A DNA stretch of 64,000 bases from Mucilaginibacter sp. (GCA_030445275.1 JAUCSE010000053.1:124001-188000); one strand, 5' to 3'; positions 45,001-53,735 are shown, counted from the first letter of the stretch. The notes: generated by a model from the letters alone, not told the origin. Numbers and translations are program-made.

Positions 45001-45406
45001 ATGATACGGTTGCTATGGCTCCTGTAAGCGTGGCCTTGCGCTGTGTACCATAACCCACTACAACCACTTCGCTTAAGTCACTGCTGTTGGCAGCTAAGGT
45101 AATGGTTATGGGTTTGTCGAAGTCAACCACGACCTCTTTGCTCACATAACCGATGTAACTGATCTGCAAAATAGCTCCCGGCAGCGCTTTAAGTTTAAAG
45201 GTACCAGTTGCATCGGTTACTGTTCCGGTTTGGGTTCCCTTAATTTTTATAGTTGCCCCAATGATCGTTTCATGGGTTTTGGCATCAATCAACTTCCCCG
45301 TTACCATCTTGTCTTGCGCCATGGAGTTCAAACAGAACAACAAGGAAAGAAAAAGCGTAATTGTAGCAGTTTTGTACCTTGATAACAAAGTAAAATTTTC
45401 CATCAT
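42050..45406 (-). CDS. SusC/RagA TonB-dependent outer-membrane transporter (PUL2)
   Basis: 1118 residues. Signal peptide ending NSMAQ, carboxypeptidase-regulatory-like domain (TGKLIDAKTHETIIGATIKI, about 34-115), SusC signature LSEVVVVGYGTQRKATLTGA, plug region (NFQIRGATSTNGQDPLVILD, SISVLKDAAASIYGSRAAYG), then a barrel of about 900 residues ending YRYVTLGANVTF. Imports oligosaccharides with TonB energy. Start codons at 45406 and 45403 are both possible (MMEN). The 300-base region upstream has C-rich motif B 118 bases before the start; the LacI gene upstream is read in the same direction. First gene of the SusCD operon. Confidence 0.97.
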   Translation of the reverse strand: MMENFTLLSRYKTATITLFLSLLFCLNSMAQDKMVTGKLIDAKTHETIIGATIKIKGTQTGTVTDATGTFKLKALPGAILQISYIGYVSKEVVVDFDKPITITLAANSSDLSEVVVVGYGTQRKATLTGAIATVSSKVFEDRGPINNPLASLQGQIPGVIVTRSSAQPGRENWNFQIRGATSTNGQDPLVILDGVPLSSNFQPDVNNSYTSSNAALNSINPDDIESISVLKDAAASIYGSRAAYGVVLITTKRAKAGKMIVQYDGSVSRKLLGLQPTLINDKQWGEGLMQALTNDRYGVAPTDYIWYQLAKLATNPPASGYIDIAKLPGYTGTVGTTLYNGVPLPPFNDVKDFTFFDTNQQKILWQNATSTQHNLSFSNRTEKEGYRVSLGYLNDGSQLRWGTNGNQRYNLRFNNDYTFSNKLKLETNISLERNNIQQPSLYSYNGYSALSEYAQPGMPAFTSKGQPYAWGTVFSAAAAARDGGSNLEVNTRALLNSTVTYNFAKHLTFTGVAGYNTWFQDTRIQQKQVQYYNYAGDVLIQTLPSSGGNNNVNNTWYQRGNITEPYYNLSGRVAYNNTFNKVHDVSLMLGSSYERDEFNSFYTRTYNLGNDNIPSLGLGLSNSTGGYLTNGEIQNHYALGSYFGRATYAYQGRYLLTAIGRYDGSSKFIAATRWKFFGGLEAGWRIIDEGFMKNQKVFDELKLRASYGTSGNQGGIGLYDYIQSLGANSSGALLGSSPVTNVTTAGALVSLNRTWETVKKKNIGLDFGFLHNHLIGSFDVFRNENSNMLLGQTYPGVLGALAPAANIGDLKTWGYEGSLTWKSKIGSVSYSIGGTITDNQNKLVHYGGANVLNAGFNGTVEGYPLNSYFGLKYDGRLQTQAQVNAYNAKYAPAGSSNNINLPVPSALANPAGQVSGIRPGDNSYKDVNGDGKLSIGTSTTNPGDLVYLGSNDPRYSFGLNLGAQWNGFDFYAIFQGVAKRTIYRSGNMRIPFGSIYQGQTDQYVGNTWSPSTPDAYYPNLHSALNGQINTYNYQISSWSVQNGAYVRLKNLVIGYTVPKKWLERSRAIKGLRVYFSGSDLFELTHIHDGWDPEVTRTVSGNERYPFYRYVTLGANVTF

Positions 45407-45706
45407 AAGTTAGTTTAAATTAAAAATTGGTTTACTAAATTGATTTATTGACCAATACATGAGGTACCGATATCAATAGTTGTTTATAATTTGGCTGCTA
45501 ATGTATAGTGTAGAAAAAAAATAAAAAGGGGTGTACGGGGTCAAACAGCGGGGGGTAAATCGATTAAAATACCTCTTATTCACATAACTGAGCAGATAAC
45601 CCGTATTTGATTTGGATTTTTATAAAAAACCAACCCTGTGGCTTTGTATAAGAGGCAAAAGTGTGTGTACTTTGTTAACGTTTGTTCGTTCAGAACTTAT
45701 TCTTCA
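45407..45706. other. Intergenic region upstream of PUL2 susC
   Basis: 300 bases between the LacI stop and the SusC start. Holds motif B (45524-45560) and the GTTAAC-containing stretch near 45675 (TTTGTTAACGTTTG). No gene. Confidence 0.5.
45524..45560 (-). promoter_or_regulatory. C-rich operator-like motif B (SusCD operon)
   Basis: Sense direction: CCCCCC, GCTGTTTGACCCC, GTACA, CCCC, TTTTT. It is 118 bases upstream of the SusC start. It shares the TTTGACCC core and both C-runs with motifs A, C and D. Confidence 0.6.
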
Positions 45707-46762
45707 CTAGTCTTTTAACCCGAAATCACCATTTATTTTTGTTCGCGGTAAAGAAGATCCCCTAATGGTAAGTGATGTGGGAATAACCAGTGTTTTAACC
45801 GGCTTTTTTATCTTGGGATCAGAAATACTTCTTAGCATCATATGAATTACCTGCTCTGAAATTTCCTTGATCGGTTGAGCTATGGCAGTAATAGACGGTG
45901 TAAATAGTTTAAAAAGATAATGATCATCAAACACCACAACACCTATATCCCCAGGAATATGGCGATTTAATAGTTTTAGCGCTTCCAACCCACTTTCAGC
46001 CAGATAATTGGTTGCAAAAAACAGCGCATCAATTTCTTGATTGGCAATTAAAAAATCCTGAATTTCCTTAATACAATTTTCTCTTTTATCATGATAAGCT
46101 ATTTTTTTCAGCAAGTACGGCTTGCTGGTTTCATCTAAAGCTTTCACATAGCCGGCCTTTCTGTCAAGCATTTGAGTTTGATCAGATAACAAGGTAACCA
46201 TCGCTATATTTTTGTAGCCATTATCAATTAAATGTTTAACAGCCTTATAACTACTTACCAAATTGTCAACCACAACATTGCTGATTTCCAGTCCGGGCAA
46301 CGTTCTGTCAAACAACAGTACAAAAAAACCATCATCCGTCAACTCTTTTAATTCCAATTCAATACCAGGCGGAGGCGCGATGATATAACCATCTACATGC
46401 CGGATACGATACATCTGAATCAGATCTTTGGCTTTCTGCGTATCATTTTCGGTACTGCTGTAAAGAATCTTGTACCCTTTCTTATATGCAATTTCTTCCA
46501 TCATACGGGCAACGGCCGAAAAAAAAGGGTCTGATATATCTTCGACCAGCATACCGATCATTTTCGTTTTACCGGTACGTAAACCCTGGGCAAAATGGTT
46601 GGGTCTATATCCAATCTCATCTATATAGGCTAATACCCTTTTCTCTAATGTCGTACTAATGTTTTTTTCACGTGCCTTGCCATTAATAACAAAGGAAACA
46701 GAGGTTTTTGAGATACTCAGTTCTCTGGCAATGTCATTGATAGTAATTTTCCTCTTGATCAT
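45707..46762 (-). CDS. LacI-family transcriptional regulator 1 (PUL2)
   Basis: 351 residues. N-terminal LacI helix-turn-helix (KITINDIARELSISKTSVSF, about 4-24) with VINGKAREKNIS, hinge YIDEIGYRPNHFAQGLRTGK (about 48-68). The periplasmic-binding-type sensor follows: KMIGMLVEDISDPFFSAVAR, DGYIIAPPPG, VVVDNLVSSYKAVKHLIDNG, and the C-terminal SITAIAQPIKEISEQVIHMML block. It binds operator DNA as a dimer and releases on a sugar ligand. Transcribed in the same direction as, and between, the GH88/GH97 operon and the SusCD operon; motif C lies 101 bases before its start. Local repressor of the locus seems likely. Confidence 0.93.
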   Translation of the reverse strand: MIKRKITINDIARELSISKTSVSFVINGKAREKNISTTLEKRVLAYIDEIGYRPNHFAQGLRTGKTKMIGMLVEDISDPFFSAVARMMEEIAYKKGYKILYSSTENDTQKAKDLIQMYRIRHVDGYIIAPPPGIELELKELTDDGFFVLLFDRTLPGLEISNVVVDNLVSSYKAVKHLIDNGYKNIAMVTLLSDQTQMLDRKAGYVKALDETSKPYLLKKIAYHDKRENCIKEIQDFLIANQEIDALFFATNYLAESGLEALKLLNRHIPGDIGVVVFDDHYLFKLFTPSITAIAQPIKEISEQVIHMMLRSISDPKIKKPVKTLVIPTSLTIRGSSLPRTKINGDFGLKD

Positions 46763-46862
46763 TATACTGGCATTTTTAGGTAATATGAATAAGCAACCGG
46801 TATATAAAAAGCTTGATGACCGGGATGATATCGTTTAAGCTAAATTAAAGTGCAGCCTACAG

Positions 46863-46901
46863 AAAAAAGGGGGACTGTGGGGTCAAATAAGAGGGATAAC
46901 A
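46863..46901 (-). promoter_or_regulatory. C-rich operator-like motif C (upstream of LacI 1)
   Basis: Sense direction: TCCCTC, TTATTTGACCCC, ACAGT, CCCCC, TTTTTT. It lies 101 bases upstream of the LacI start and 45 bases past the serine hydrolase stop. A TAATTTAG box follows about 25 bases further along the sense strand. This is the only copy in a short gap after an upstream gene. Confidence 0.55.
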
Positions 46902-46945
46902 GGCTTGCAGGTTCAGCTTTATGATAGTAATTAGAACCTAGCAAC

Positions 46946-48088
46946 TTAAAGTTTAGCCTGGCGGTGCACGGTTACACGCTTATGTTTTATATTGGGGAGG
47001 CTGGCTCTCAGTATATCTCTTACCACCAATGGTAATACCGGGCTGGTCAAAAACGGATTAAAGCCATTTTTCATTTCTGCAACACGGGCCAAAAAAAAGC
47101 CATAAACACGATGTCGCTTATCTATCCAGGGATACGCGCCGGCCCAGCTTGGGCTACTGATGAGTACCGGGTTTCCTTTTGCATCCATTTCCTCCCGCCA
47201 TTCACCTAAACCATAGATATCTCTGCGGTGTGTTGCGCGCACCTTTTCAACAAACTCGCCAGGAAACACTTTTGCTTCACCAACCTGGTTGGCCTGCATT
47301 TCATTTATCGATTTTACAGATAATATACGCTTACCCTCAAACATCCCATCATGGCTTATCATGTTCAGGAAATTCGCATAATCAAGTAATCCTGCTCTAG
47401 CTCCGCCACCCAGCATGGGGCTTTGCCCATCAACGTCGCTCACCGGTGTAAAGTGGGTTAGTCCCATTTGTAAAGGCCGGGCTATTTTTTCCTGAAAAAT
47501 CGTTTCCCAATCCTTCCCGGTTGCCCGTTCGGCCATACGACCTGCTACTTGCATAGCCAGGCCGCCATATTTAAATTTGGTTCCTGGTAAAGTATCAGCA
47601 GGCAAATCCACAATATGCGCAACTGATTCTTTTAATGTTTGATAATTATCTGTATGACAGCCTGTGGGCTGGTAATCAGGATATCCAGCCGTGTGCGATA
47701 ATAATTGGCGTAGTGTAGCTTCGCCTTTAATGTCTTTAAACTCGGGCAGCCATTTGCTCACCTTATCATCCCATGAAAGCTTGCCTTCATCAACTACGGC
47801 CGCTATGGTTGCCGCAGCCAGCCATTTACCGGCTGACGCTATATAGGCAACCGATCCGGGTGTATAATTGCCAAAATATTTTTCATGAATTACCTGATTG
47901 TTTTTTGCAATGAGGATGGATGCTCCGCTATAATACCCGCTATCTATCCAGCCATTAATCCTTCTATCGAGATATGAAAAATCAAACGTTGCTTTTTTAC
48001 TGCTTAATTGCGCAAATACGGGAATATTATTTACCAGCAAACAACAAAAAAGCAAATTGCAAATCGGGCATATATTTCTTGACCTCAT
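46946..48088 (-). CDS. Serine hydrolase, class C beta-lactamase-like (COG1680)
   Basis: 380 residues with an N-terminal signal sequence (ICNLLFCCLLVNNIPVFAQ). The SxxK motif lies in IASAGKWLAAATIAAVVDEGKL (Ser near 86) and the second motif in TKFKYGGLAMQVAGRMAERATG (YxN replaced by YGG), as in esterase-type members. HTAGYPDY precedes it. The third motif is not clear. Probably an esterase or amidase acting on cell-surface or periplasmic substrates; beta-lactam resistance is not supported. Its ATG overlaps the transporter stop by one base (TAATG), so it is translated as part of the GH88 operon. The C-terminus is basic (KHKRVTVHRQAKL). Confidence 0.85.
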   Translation of the reverse strand: MRSRNICPICNLLFCCLLVNNIPVFAQLSSKKATFDFSYLDRRINGWIDSGYYSGASILIAKNNQVIHEKYFGNYTPGSVAYIASAGKWLAAATIAAVVDEGKLSWDDKVSKWLPEFKDIKGEATLRQLLSHTAGYPDYQPTGCHTDNYQTLKESVAHIVDLPADTLPGTKFKYGGLAMQVAGRMAERATGKDWETIFQEKIARPLQMGLTHFTPVSDVDGQSPMLGGGARAGLLDYANFLNMISHDGMFEGKRILSVKSINEMQANQVGEAKVFPGEFVEKVRATHRRDIYGLGEWREEMDAKGNPVLISSPSWAGAYPWIDKRHRVYGFFLARVAEMKNGFNPFLTSPVLPLVVRDILRASLPNIKHKRVTVHRQAKL

Positions 48089-49320
48089 TAGTGCTTAACC
48101 TTATAAAACCTGGATGCAAACAGAAAAATAACCAAGTAACAAATAATGGGCAGGTAATATGCTTTAGCCACATCGTGATTGGCAATTTGCCCCATGATCA
48201 ACGGAAAAAACGCACCGCCAACTACTCCCATGGATATAAAAGAGGAGGCCTGCTGAGTATGGCTGCCCAGGTTTTTTAACCCTAAACTAAATATGGTTGG
48301 AAACATGATACTAAAAAAGAAATTGACCATCATTAAAGCGATATAGGATGGCCAACCTAAACCTTGAGCCACAATAAGGCACATCAACACGTTGCCTAAC
48401 GCAAAAATGGCAAGCAGTTTATTGGGGGCTATAAATCGCATCAGGTAAGTTCCAACAATACGCCCGGCCGCCATCATGGCCATAAAAATGCTCATGTAAT
48501 TCACCGCCGTCTGACTGCTTAACTTCATTACATCATGCCCATAATTAATAAAAAAGGCCCAGGTACCGCCTTGAGCGGCAACATTAAAAAACTGAGCGAT
48601 TACCGCCCACACAAAATGCCTATGCTGATATAATTTTTTAGTAGGCGCGGTATCTACATTAACCGCGTCAGGATCTGCTGCTGCAACCTCCGTGTGAGGC
48701 TCTGTTAATACCGGGATTTTTAAAAACAGGAAAGCGACCGCGATCAATAAGATCACACAGCCAATACCTACATATAACGTTTTTACAGATGTAAGGTCAG
48801 TAGAGTGCTCGGTAGTTGAACGAAACAGGAAATAGGAACCTATAGCTGGCCCTATAATAGTACCTACCGCGTTAAATGATTGGGAAAAGTTAAGTCGTTG
48901 ATCACTGGTACGCTGATCGCCAAGAGCTGCTGCAAAAGGATGCGCTACCGTTTCGAGTGTTGCCATACCACAGCCTAAAATGAATAGGGCGATCCTGAAA
49001 AAATTGAACGAAGCCGCGTTTGCAGCGGGTACAAATAAAAAGGTACCGGTGGCAAACAGAATCAACCCTAAAATAACACCGGGCTTGTATCCAAATTTCT
49101 TTAAAAAATAACCCGCGGGGATACTCATTATGAAGTAAGCTCCAAATACCGATAACTGGATCAACCCGGATTGCGACTTGGATAAATTTAAAACATTTTG
49201 AAAATGCTTGTTGAGTACATCACTCATTGACAGCAATAAACCCCACATTAAAAATAGTGAGGTAACAAAAATCAGCGGGATGATAAATTTCTTCTCGGTA
49301 AAGGCTGGTTTATTGGTCAT
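48088..49320 (-). CDS. MFS sugar transporter, FucP/GluP-type
   Basis: 410 residues, about 12 membrane helices (first FIIPLIFVTSLFLMWGLLLSM). FucP-family features: SDVLNKHFQNVLNLSKSQSG, FGAYFIMSIPAGYFLKKFGYKPG, FGxxLFVPAA, and the conserved TSDQRLNFSQSFNAVGTIIG loop between helices four and five. It would carry a sugar or uronate across the inner membrane with protons. It ends one base into the serine hydrolase start and lies 14 bases after a ROK kinase, so it belongs to the GH88-GH97-ROK operon. It moves monosaccharides freed in the periplasm into the cell; the exact sugar (for example fucose, glucose, galactose or a uronate) is not shown by the sequence. Confidence 0.92.
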   Translation of the reverse strand: MTNKPAFTEKKFIIPLIFVTSLFLMWGLLLSMSDVLNKHFQNVLNLSKSQSGLIQLSVFGAYFIMSIPAGYFLKKFGYKPGVILGLILFATGTFLFVPAANAASFNFFRIALFILGCGMATLETVAHPFAAALGDQRTSDQRLNFSQSFNAVGTIIGPAIGSYFLFRSTTEHSTDLTSVKTLYVGIGCVILLIAVAFLFLKIPVLTEPHTEVAAADPDAVNVDTAPTKKLYQHRHFVWAVIAQFFNVAAQGGTWAFFINYGHDVMKLSSQTAVNYMSIFMAMMAAGRIVGTYLMRFIAPNKLLAIFALGNVLMCLIVAQGLGWPSYIALMMVNFFFSIMFPTIFSLGLKNLGSHTQQASSFISMGVVGGAFFPLIMGQIANHDVAKAYYLPIICYLVIFLFASRFYKVKH

Positions 49321-49334
49321 TGGTTATATTTTTT

Positions 49335-50231
49335 TTATAAAGATATTCGTTGTGGATTAGAATTTGTGCGAAAAAGATCAGCAACTCCAATGAGCGCAGC
49401 ATACTCCCCTAATTGTCCGATTTTCAAACTGGTCATATTTAACTGCCTGGACACAACCGGAAGAAAAAACTCTGACGCTTTAGCGATGTTACCACACACA
49501 ACTAGCGTTTCTGGTCTGAAATGCAACACAGGTTCCAATAAAAAATTGCCCATATTGGCTGCAAACTCGCTAAATACTACTTTGGCCATGGGGCTTTCTT
49601 TTGCAATTAAAGCGAGTTCACTCACCTCTGTAATTGATATGCCTGATAATTCATAATAGCGTTTTAGAAACCATCGGGTAGATAAATGATCATCAGCAAT
49701 GCTATCTTTATAAGGTTCGCTGCCCAAATTTAAATCTTTGGTAATACCATCCACACTCCAAGCTGAGCCAAATCCGGTACCCAATGTGATCCCAATAATG
49801 CTATCTGCCCCTTTGCCTGCGCCGGCTGCTACTTCTCCGGCTATTGCGGCTTCGGCATCATTCCTGAATTTGAAGATCTCAGCAGGTAGTTGCAGCATTT
49901 TTGCTAACTGTTGTTTGATATTCATTCTATAGATCGATTCGTATTTACTAAGCCCGGTTATATAAGAAACACCTGTTTCATAGTCAAAAGGCCCAGGCAT
50001 AGCAATACCCACCCCCGAAATGGCTACCTCAGTTTTTCTCAGCGTTTGAGATAGAGCTTCTGCCCATGAATTCAATATATCTTGTGCACTTCCCTTGCTG
50101 CTGAACCCAACGCGGGAAATAGTATCTTCAATAACACTGTCTCTTTCTCCATCATATATGGCTGATGTAATATGCGTTCCGCCAATGTCAGCAGTTAAAA
50201 TAAATGAACCGGATAGTTTATCAATTTGCAT
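49335..50231 (-). CDS. ROK-family sugar kinase
   Basis: 298 residues. N-terminal ADIGGTHITSAIYDGE (phosphate-1 motif, about 14-29), SGVGIAMPGPFDYETG (about 72-88), FRNDAEAAIAGE with catalytic Asp near 122, and IGITLGTGFGSAWSVDG (adenosine region). It phosphorylates a hexose with ATP in the cytoplasm. The zinc-binding Cys cluster CxCGxxGC of most ROK kinases is missing; the corresponding stretch reads LNLGSEPYKDSIADDHLSTR. It follows GH97 by 25 bases and precedes the FucP-type transporter by 14, so it probably phosphorylates the sugar that transporter brings in. Could instead act as a regulator, but no helix-turn-helix is present. Confidence 0.85.
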   Translation of the reverse strand: MQIDKLSGSFILTADIGGTHITSAIYDGERDSVIEDTISRVGFSSKGSAQDILNSWAEALSQTLRKTEVAISGVGIAMPGPFDYETGVSYITGLSKYESIYRMNIKQQLAKMLQLPAEIFKFRNDAEAAIAGEVAAGAGKGADSIIGITLGTGFGSAWSVDGITKDLNLGSEPYKDSIADDHLSTRWFLKRYYELSGISITEVSELALIAKESPMAKVVFSEFAANMGNFLLEPVLHFRPETLVVCGNIAKASEFFLPVVSRQLNMTSLKIGQLGEYAALIGVADLFRTNSNPQRISL

Positions 50232-50256
50232 TTATACTCTTATGTTATTTACGTTA

Positions 50257-52161
50257 TCATTTCTGTGCTTCATCAGTAATATAAATCGCCTGGCCGCCTG
50301 AAGCCTTTAGATGAATATCCAGAATAGTTGCAGCATTTACTTTTTGACGGGTTATTTTCACGTGTGTGGCTGTCTTAACGGATGGATCATCCGAATAAAT
50401 ACTGGCTATATATTTTTTCTCTTTTGATAAAAAATTGAGCGGTAATTGTAATCTGCGGGCCTCCTTATTGGTAATGGTTCCCACAAACCATTCTGTTCCT
50501 TTACGTCTGGCAGTAGTAATATACTGTCCGGGCATGCCTTGCATAACCCTCGTTTCATCCCAGGTGGTAGGGATTTTGCTCCAGAACTCCAGTTCGGGCT
50601 CCTGGTGATATTGCGATGGATTATCGTACCAAAATAAAGTTTGAATTGGGCTGTAATAAATAGCAGCTAATGCCAATTGGTGAGCATGGGTGGTTTTTAT
50701 CCGGCTATCAAAATAACAGATCGTATAATCAGCCGGACCTGCTATATACCTGGTAAAAGGTAAAATAGTATTGTGGGTGGCATCTGGCATTTCTTCGTTA
50801 CCCCGTATACCTTCGGCCGTCATTAGATTTGGCCATGTGCGCTGTTCGCCAGTAAGGCGCCAGTCGTCATGAATATTGACCATCATCCGGCTGGCGGCAG
50901 CCTGCTGTATGGCCTTCTCCATCCAGGTGGTCCAGCGGTGCGATCCTACCTGCACAAAACCAAATTTAATGCCTTTTATTCCCCATTTATTATATACGGC
51001 AAACAGGCTGTCGCTTTGTGCCAGCAGCGCTTGCTGGTTAACATAAAGCCAAACCCCTATTCCCTTATCCTTACCATACTGAATAATGCCCGGTAAATCA
51101 AAATCAGGTATAGCAACCTTCGTCGCATCAGAATCGAAACTGAAAGCTGGCCCATACCATTTCCAGTCAAATAATATATACTGCAGGTTCTGTTGGGCAG
51201 CAAAATCAATATTGGCTTTTGCGTCTGCAGTGGTTTGTGTCATCACCCGCATAATTTTACCTGGTTTTATCCAATCAGTATTGCCGGTTATTTTGCTTTG
51301 CTCGTTTAGATTAAGTATTAAATAGTCATGCTCAATTAAATCGCCTGGTTTTTCAGCCACCATGATTACCCGCCAGGGAGTATACACGGGCGATATCAAT
51401 TGAGCTTCGCCAAACATTGAGGTAATAATGGTATTGGGCTTATTGGTGCTTAACTTAAATTTGGTACGTGCATAATCAACCATTTGTGCTTCGGCAAGTG
51501 ATGCAAATAAGCCGTTTGGCAATTCCAATGTTAATGGTCGCTCGCTTTCACCGGGCCAGTTGAATAACGGCAATTTATAATAAGGTGCCTGGGCCCAGTT
51601 AGCAAACCAGGCTTGTGTGCCTGATGGTAAGCTAAATTCGGTATTTTCCGCAGTTACATTATAATAAGTTCCCTTTACATTCTCAGGGAAGAAATAGCGT
51701 ATAGCCACCCCTTCATTATAAACCCGCAGCTGCACCTGCATTACATATATTGGGTTGCCGTCTTTTACCAGTGTAACATCTACTTCATTATAATGATCTC
51801 TTATCATCCTACTTTCGCCGTTTACCGGTTTCCAGGTGGTATCATGGATTACTGTTTTGATCTCCTTTATCTCCAGGTTTTCGCACCAGTCTTTATGTTG
51901 ATCTATCTTTAGGGCCATTGCCTTTTCTGAAAGCTGGTTATCCATTTGTATATTCAGGGCCGATTCTTTTATCACCTCCTTACCCTTATAGCTCACTTCA
52001 TAATACATCATCCGTTTGTTATCACTAAGTGATTTTTGATGAAATTTTAGCATCAGATTTTGATCTGGTGATTGTAGATTAACAGAAGAGCCTTTTACCG
52101 TATTTTGTCCTTTAGCAGTTAAGGTGATAAATGAAACCAGAGCCAATAGAAAATATCTCAT
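50257..52161 (-). CDS. GH97 glycoside hydrolase
   Basis: 634 residues with signal peptide (FLLALVSFITLTAKG). Follows GH97 order: N-terminal super-sandwich (SPDQNLMLKFHQKSLSDNKR, about 30-280), central TIM barrel (YILFDWKWYGPAFSFDSDA, VNIHDDWRLTGEQRTWPNLM, MTAEGIRGNEEMPDATHNTI, RYIAGPADYTICYFDSRIKT, AHQLALAAIYYSPIQTLFWY) and C-terminal domain (ARRKGTEWFVGTITNKEARR). At the strand-four site, where retaining members have Asp (KxDF), it has KFGF, which suggests the inverting subgroup; this is inference. Alpha-glucosidase or alpha-galactosidase activity is typical. It abuts the GH88 gene with no gap and lies upstream of ROK and FucP-type genes, so it works in the periplasm on the imported oligosaccharide. 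Confidence 0.93.
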   Translation of the reverse strand: MRYFLLALVSFITLTAKGQNTVKGSSVNLQSPDQNLMLKFHQKSLSDNKRMMYYEVSYKGKEVIKESALNIQMDNQLSEKAMALKIDQHKDWCENLEIKEIKTVIHDTTWKPVNGESRMIRDHYNEVDVTLVKDGNPIYVMQVQLRVYNEGVAIRYFFPENVKGTYYNVTAENTEFSLPSGTQAWFANWAQAPYYKLPLFNWPGESERPLTLELPNGLFASLAEAQMVDYARTKFKLSTNKPNTIITSMFGEAQLISPVYTPWRVIMVAEKPGDLIEHDYLILNLNEQSKITGNTDWIKPGKIMRVMTQTTADAKANIDFAAQQNLQYILFDWKWYGPAFSFDSDATKVAIPDFDLPGIIQYGKDKGIGVWLYVNQQALLAQSDSLFAVYNKWGIKGIKFGFVQVGSHRWTTWMEKAIQQAAASRMMVNIHDDWRLTGEQRTWPNLMTAEGIRGNEEMPDATHNTILPFTRYIAGPADYTICYFDSRIKTTHAHQLALAAIYYSPIQTLFWYDNPSQYHQEPELEFWSKIPTTWDETRVMQGMPGQYITTARRKGTEWFVGTITNKEARRLQLPLNFLSKEKKYIASIYSDDPSVKTATHVKITRQKVNAATILDIHLKASGGQAIYITDEAQK

Positions 52162-53418
52162 TTAACGTGTTTTTTGATGATTATTATAAACTTTTATATG
52201 CTGTAATTTATCCAGCCGCATTAAGGCTTCCAGGTAATAATAATCGGCATAAATAATGGATGCATCTATCTCGGTCCCGGCAGGGTGGTGCCCGGTTGAG
52301 TGCAGTAAAAAAGCGTCATTTACATTGCGGCTCTGGTATGCTGATGTGGAAAGCGTTTGCAGCATGGCCTCAGCCTTCTGTCGATAAATCCGGGACTTTG
52401 GTTTATTTTTTATTAAGGCTGATAACTCCAGCAATGCCGAAGCAGTTACGCATGCAGCCGAAGCATCTTTAACAGTATTAGGTATAGCTGGGTCATCAAA
52501 ATCCCAATAAGGTATCTGGTCAGCAGGTAAACGGCTTAAATATACATCGGCTACCTTTTGTGCAAAATCTAAAAACTCCCGTTTCCTGGTTTCGCGGTAG
52601 CACATGGTAAAACCATATATAGCCCATGATTGCCCTCTAGCCCACATACTGTTATCCCCATAACCCTGATGGGTTACCCCTTTTATCTTTTTCCCGGTAA
52701 CCGTATCATATACCACCACGTGATAAGAAGTATAATCGGGTCTGAAATGATTATGCATCGTAGTTTCCGCGTGTTTAACCGCGATATCATATAAATGCCT
52801 GCTACCGCCATTTTTTGAGGCCCAGAATAACAGTTCCAGGTTAATCATATTATCAATAATGGTATTGTGTGGCCAGTTCATTTTTTTTACCATCGATGGC
52901 CATGATAAAATAGTACCCACCTTTGGGTTGAATAACGTAGCCAATGAATCTGCTGATCTTATAATCACCTGCTTATATTCCGGATCTTTAATTAACCGAT
53001 ATCCGTTGCCATAGCTGTTAAATACCATGAAACCCAGATCATGATCAAACCCATTATGTTCAGAAAGTGGCTTTAACTCCCGTGTGAATTTATCTGCAGC
53101 TGTTTTCCATTTTTCATCATGGGTCCCTTCATATAAATACCATAAAATCCCGGGCCAGAAACCACTACACCAATCCTTATAGTTTACATAACGCCATTCT
53201 GTTTTATCTTTATCAATATTACGGGGTATATTATTATCGCTTATAGGAATAGCATTTAACGTTTTTTCGGCCTGTGCTGCACAATAATTTATATTGGGCA
53301 ATACCTGCAAACTGCTTTGTGCACCCGCCTCAAGCCCTGCACTCAAGATGATCACAAAAATGAATACAGTAGCTGATCTTATGATACTAGAATGGGCTTT
53401 CAAATAATTGTCTTTCAT
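52162..53418 (-). CDS. GH88-like unsaturated glucuronyl hydrolase
   Basis: 418 residues, signal peptide (ATVFIFVIILSAGLEAGAQ). (alpha/alpha)6 barrel signatures: DWCSGFWPGILWYLYEGTHD, NGFDHDLGFMVFNSYGNGYR (candidate Asp) and WPHNTIIDNMINLELLFWAS (second Asp), then GYGDNSMWARGQSWAIYGFT and PADQIPYWDFDDPAI. The pair of Asp residues matches GH88; GH105 is similar but usually lacks the DHD/IDN pairing seen here. It removes delta-4,5-unsaturated uronic acid from oligosaccharides made by polysaccharide lyases. First gene of a five-gene operon (GH88, GH97, ROK, FucP-type, serine hydrolase). A C-rich motif lies 195 bases upstream. Confidence 0.92.
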   Translation of the reverse strand: MKDNYLKAHSSIIRSATVFIFVIILSAGLEAGAQSSLQVLPNINYCAAQAEKTLNAIPISDNNIPRNIDKDKTEWRYVNYKDWCSGFWPGILWYLYEGTHDEKWKTAADKFTRELKPLSEHNGFDHDLGFMVFNSYGNGYRLIKDPEYKQVIIRSADSLATLFNPKVGTILSWPSMVKKMNWPHNTIIDNMINLELLFWASKNGGSRHLYDIAVKHAETTMHNHFRPDYTSYHVVVYDTVTGKKIKGVTHQGYGDNSMWARGQSWAIYGFTMCYRETRKREFLDFAQKVADVYLSRLPADQIPYWDFDDPAIPNTVKDASAACVTASALLELSALIKNKPKSRIYRQKAEAMLQTLSTSAYQSRNVNDAFLLHSTGHHPAGTEIDASIIYADYYYLEALMRLDKLQHIKVYNNHQKTR

Positions 53419-53735
53419 AATTTTGCTATCATTTCTCCTTGCCTTGCTATTTCATCTCATGCATCCATTTCATTAATCTTATATAAAGACATTTGCCTTA
53501 TATAATGGATAGATTAATAGTTACTAAAAGGATTTAATGATATGTGCAAAAAGCATATCTGGAAAAATAGTTTATAATTGCGTTTCGAAAGTAGAGCAAA
53601 GCAAAGATTCATAAGGGGGTTTAATGGGTCAAATAAGGGGGAGGGTTTAAACAAAAACAGCGTAGACGTATAGCCATGCCGTTTTTGTTTAATTTAAATA
53701 TAGGTTTCCCGTTCTTCTTTACAACAACAGGTATA
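53419..53735. other. Intergenic region upstream of the GH88 operon
   Basis: 317 bases between the PL38-like stop and the GH88 start. Contains motif D (53613-53643). In the sense strand TACTTTCG, near 25 bases past the motif, is a possible -7 box (TAnnTTTG with one mismatch). No gene found. Confidence 0.5.
53613..53643 (-). promoter_or_regulatory. C-rich operator-like motif D (GH88 operon)
   Basis: Sense direction: CCCCC, TTATTTGACCC, ATTAAA, CCCCC, TTATG. It is 195 bases upstream of the GH88 start, and is one of the closest matches to motif A. Confidence 0.6.
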
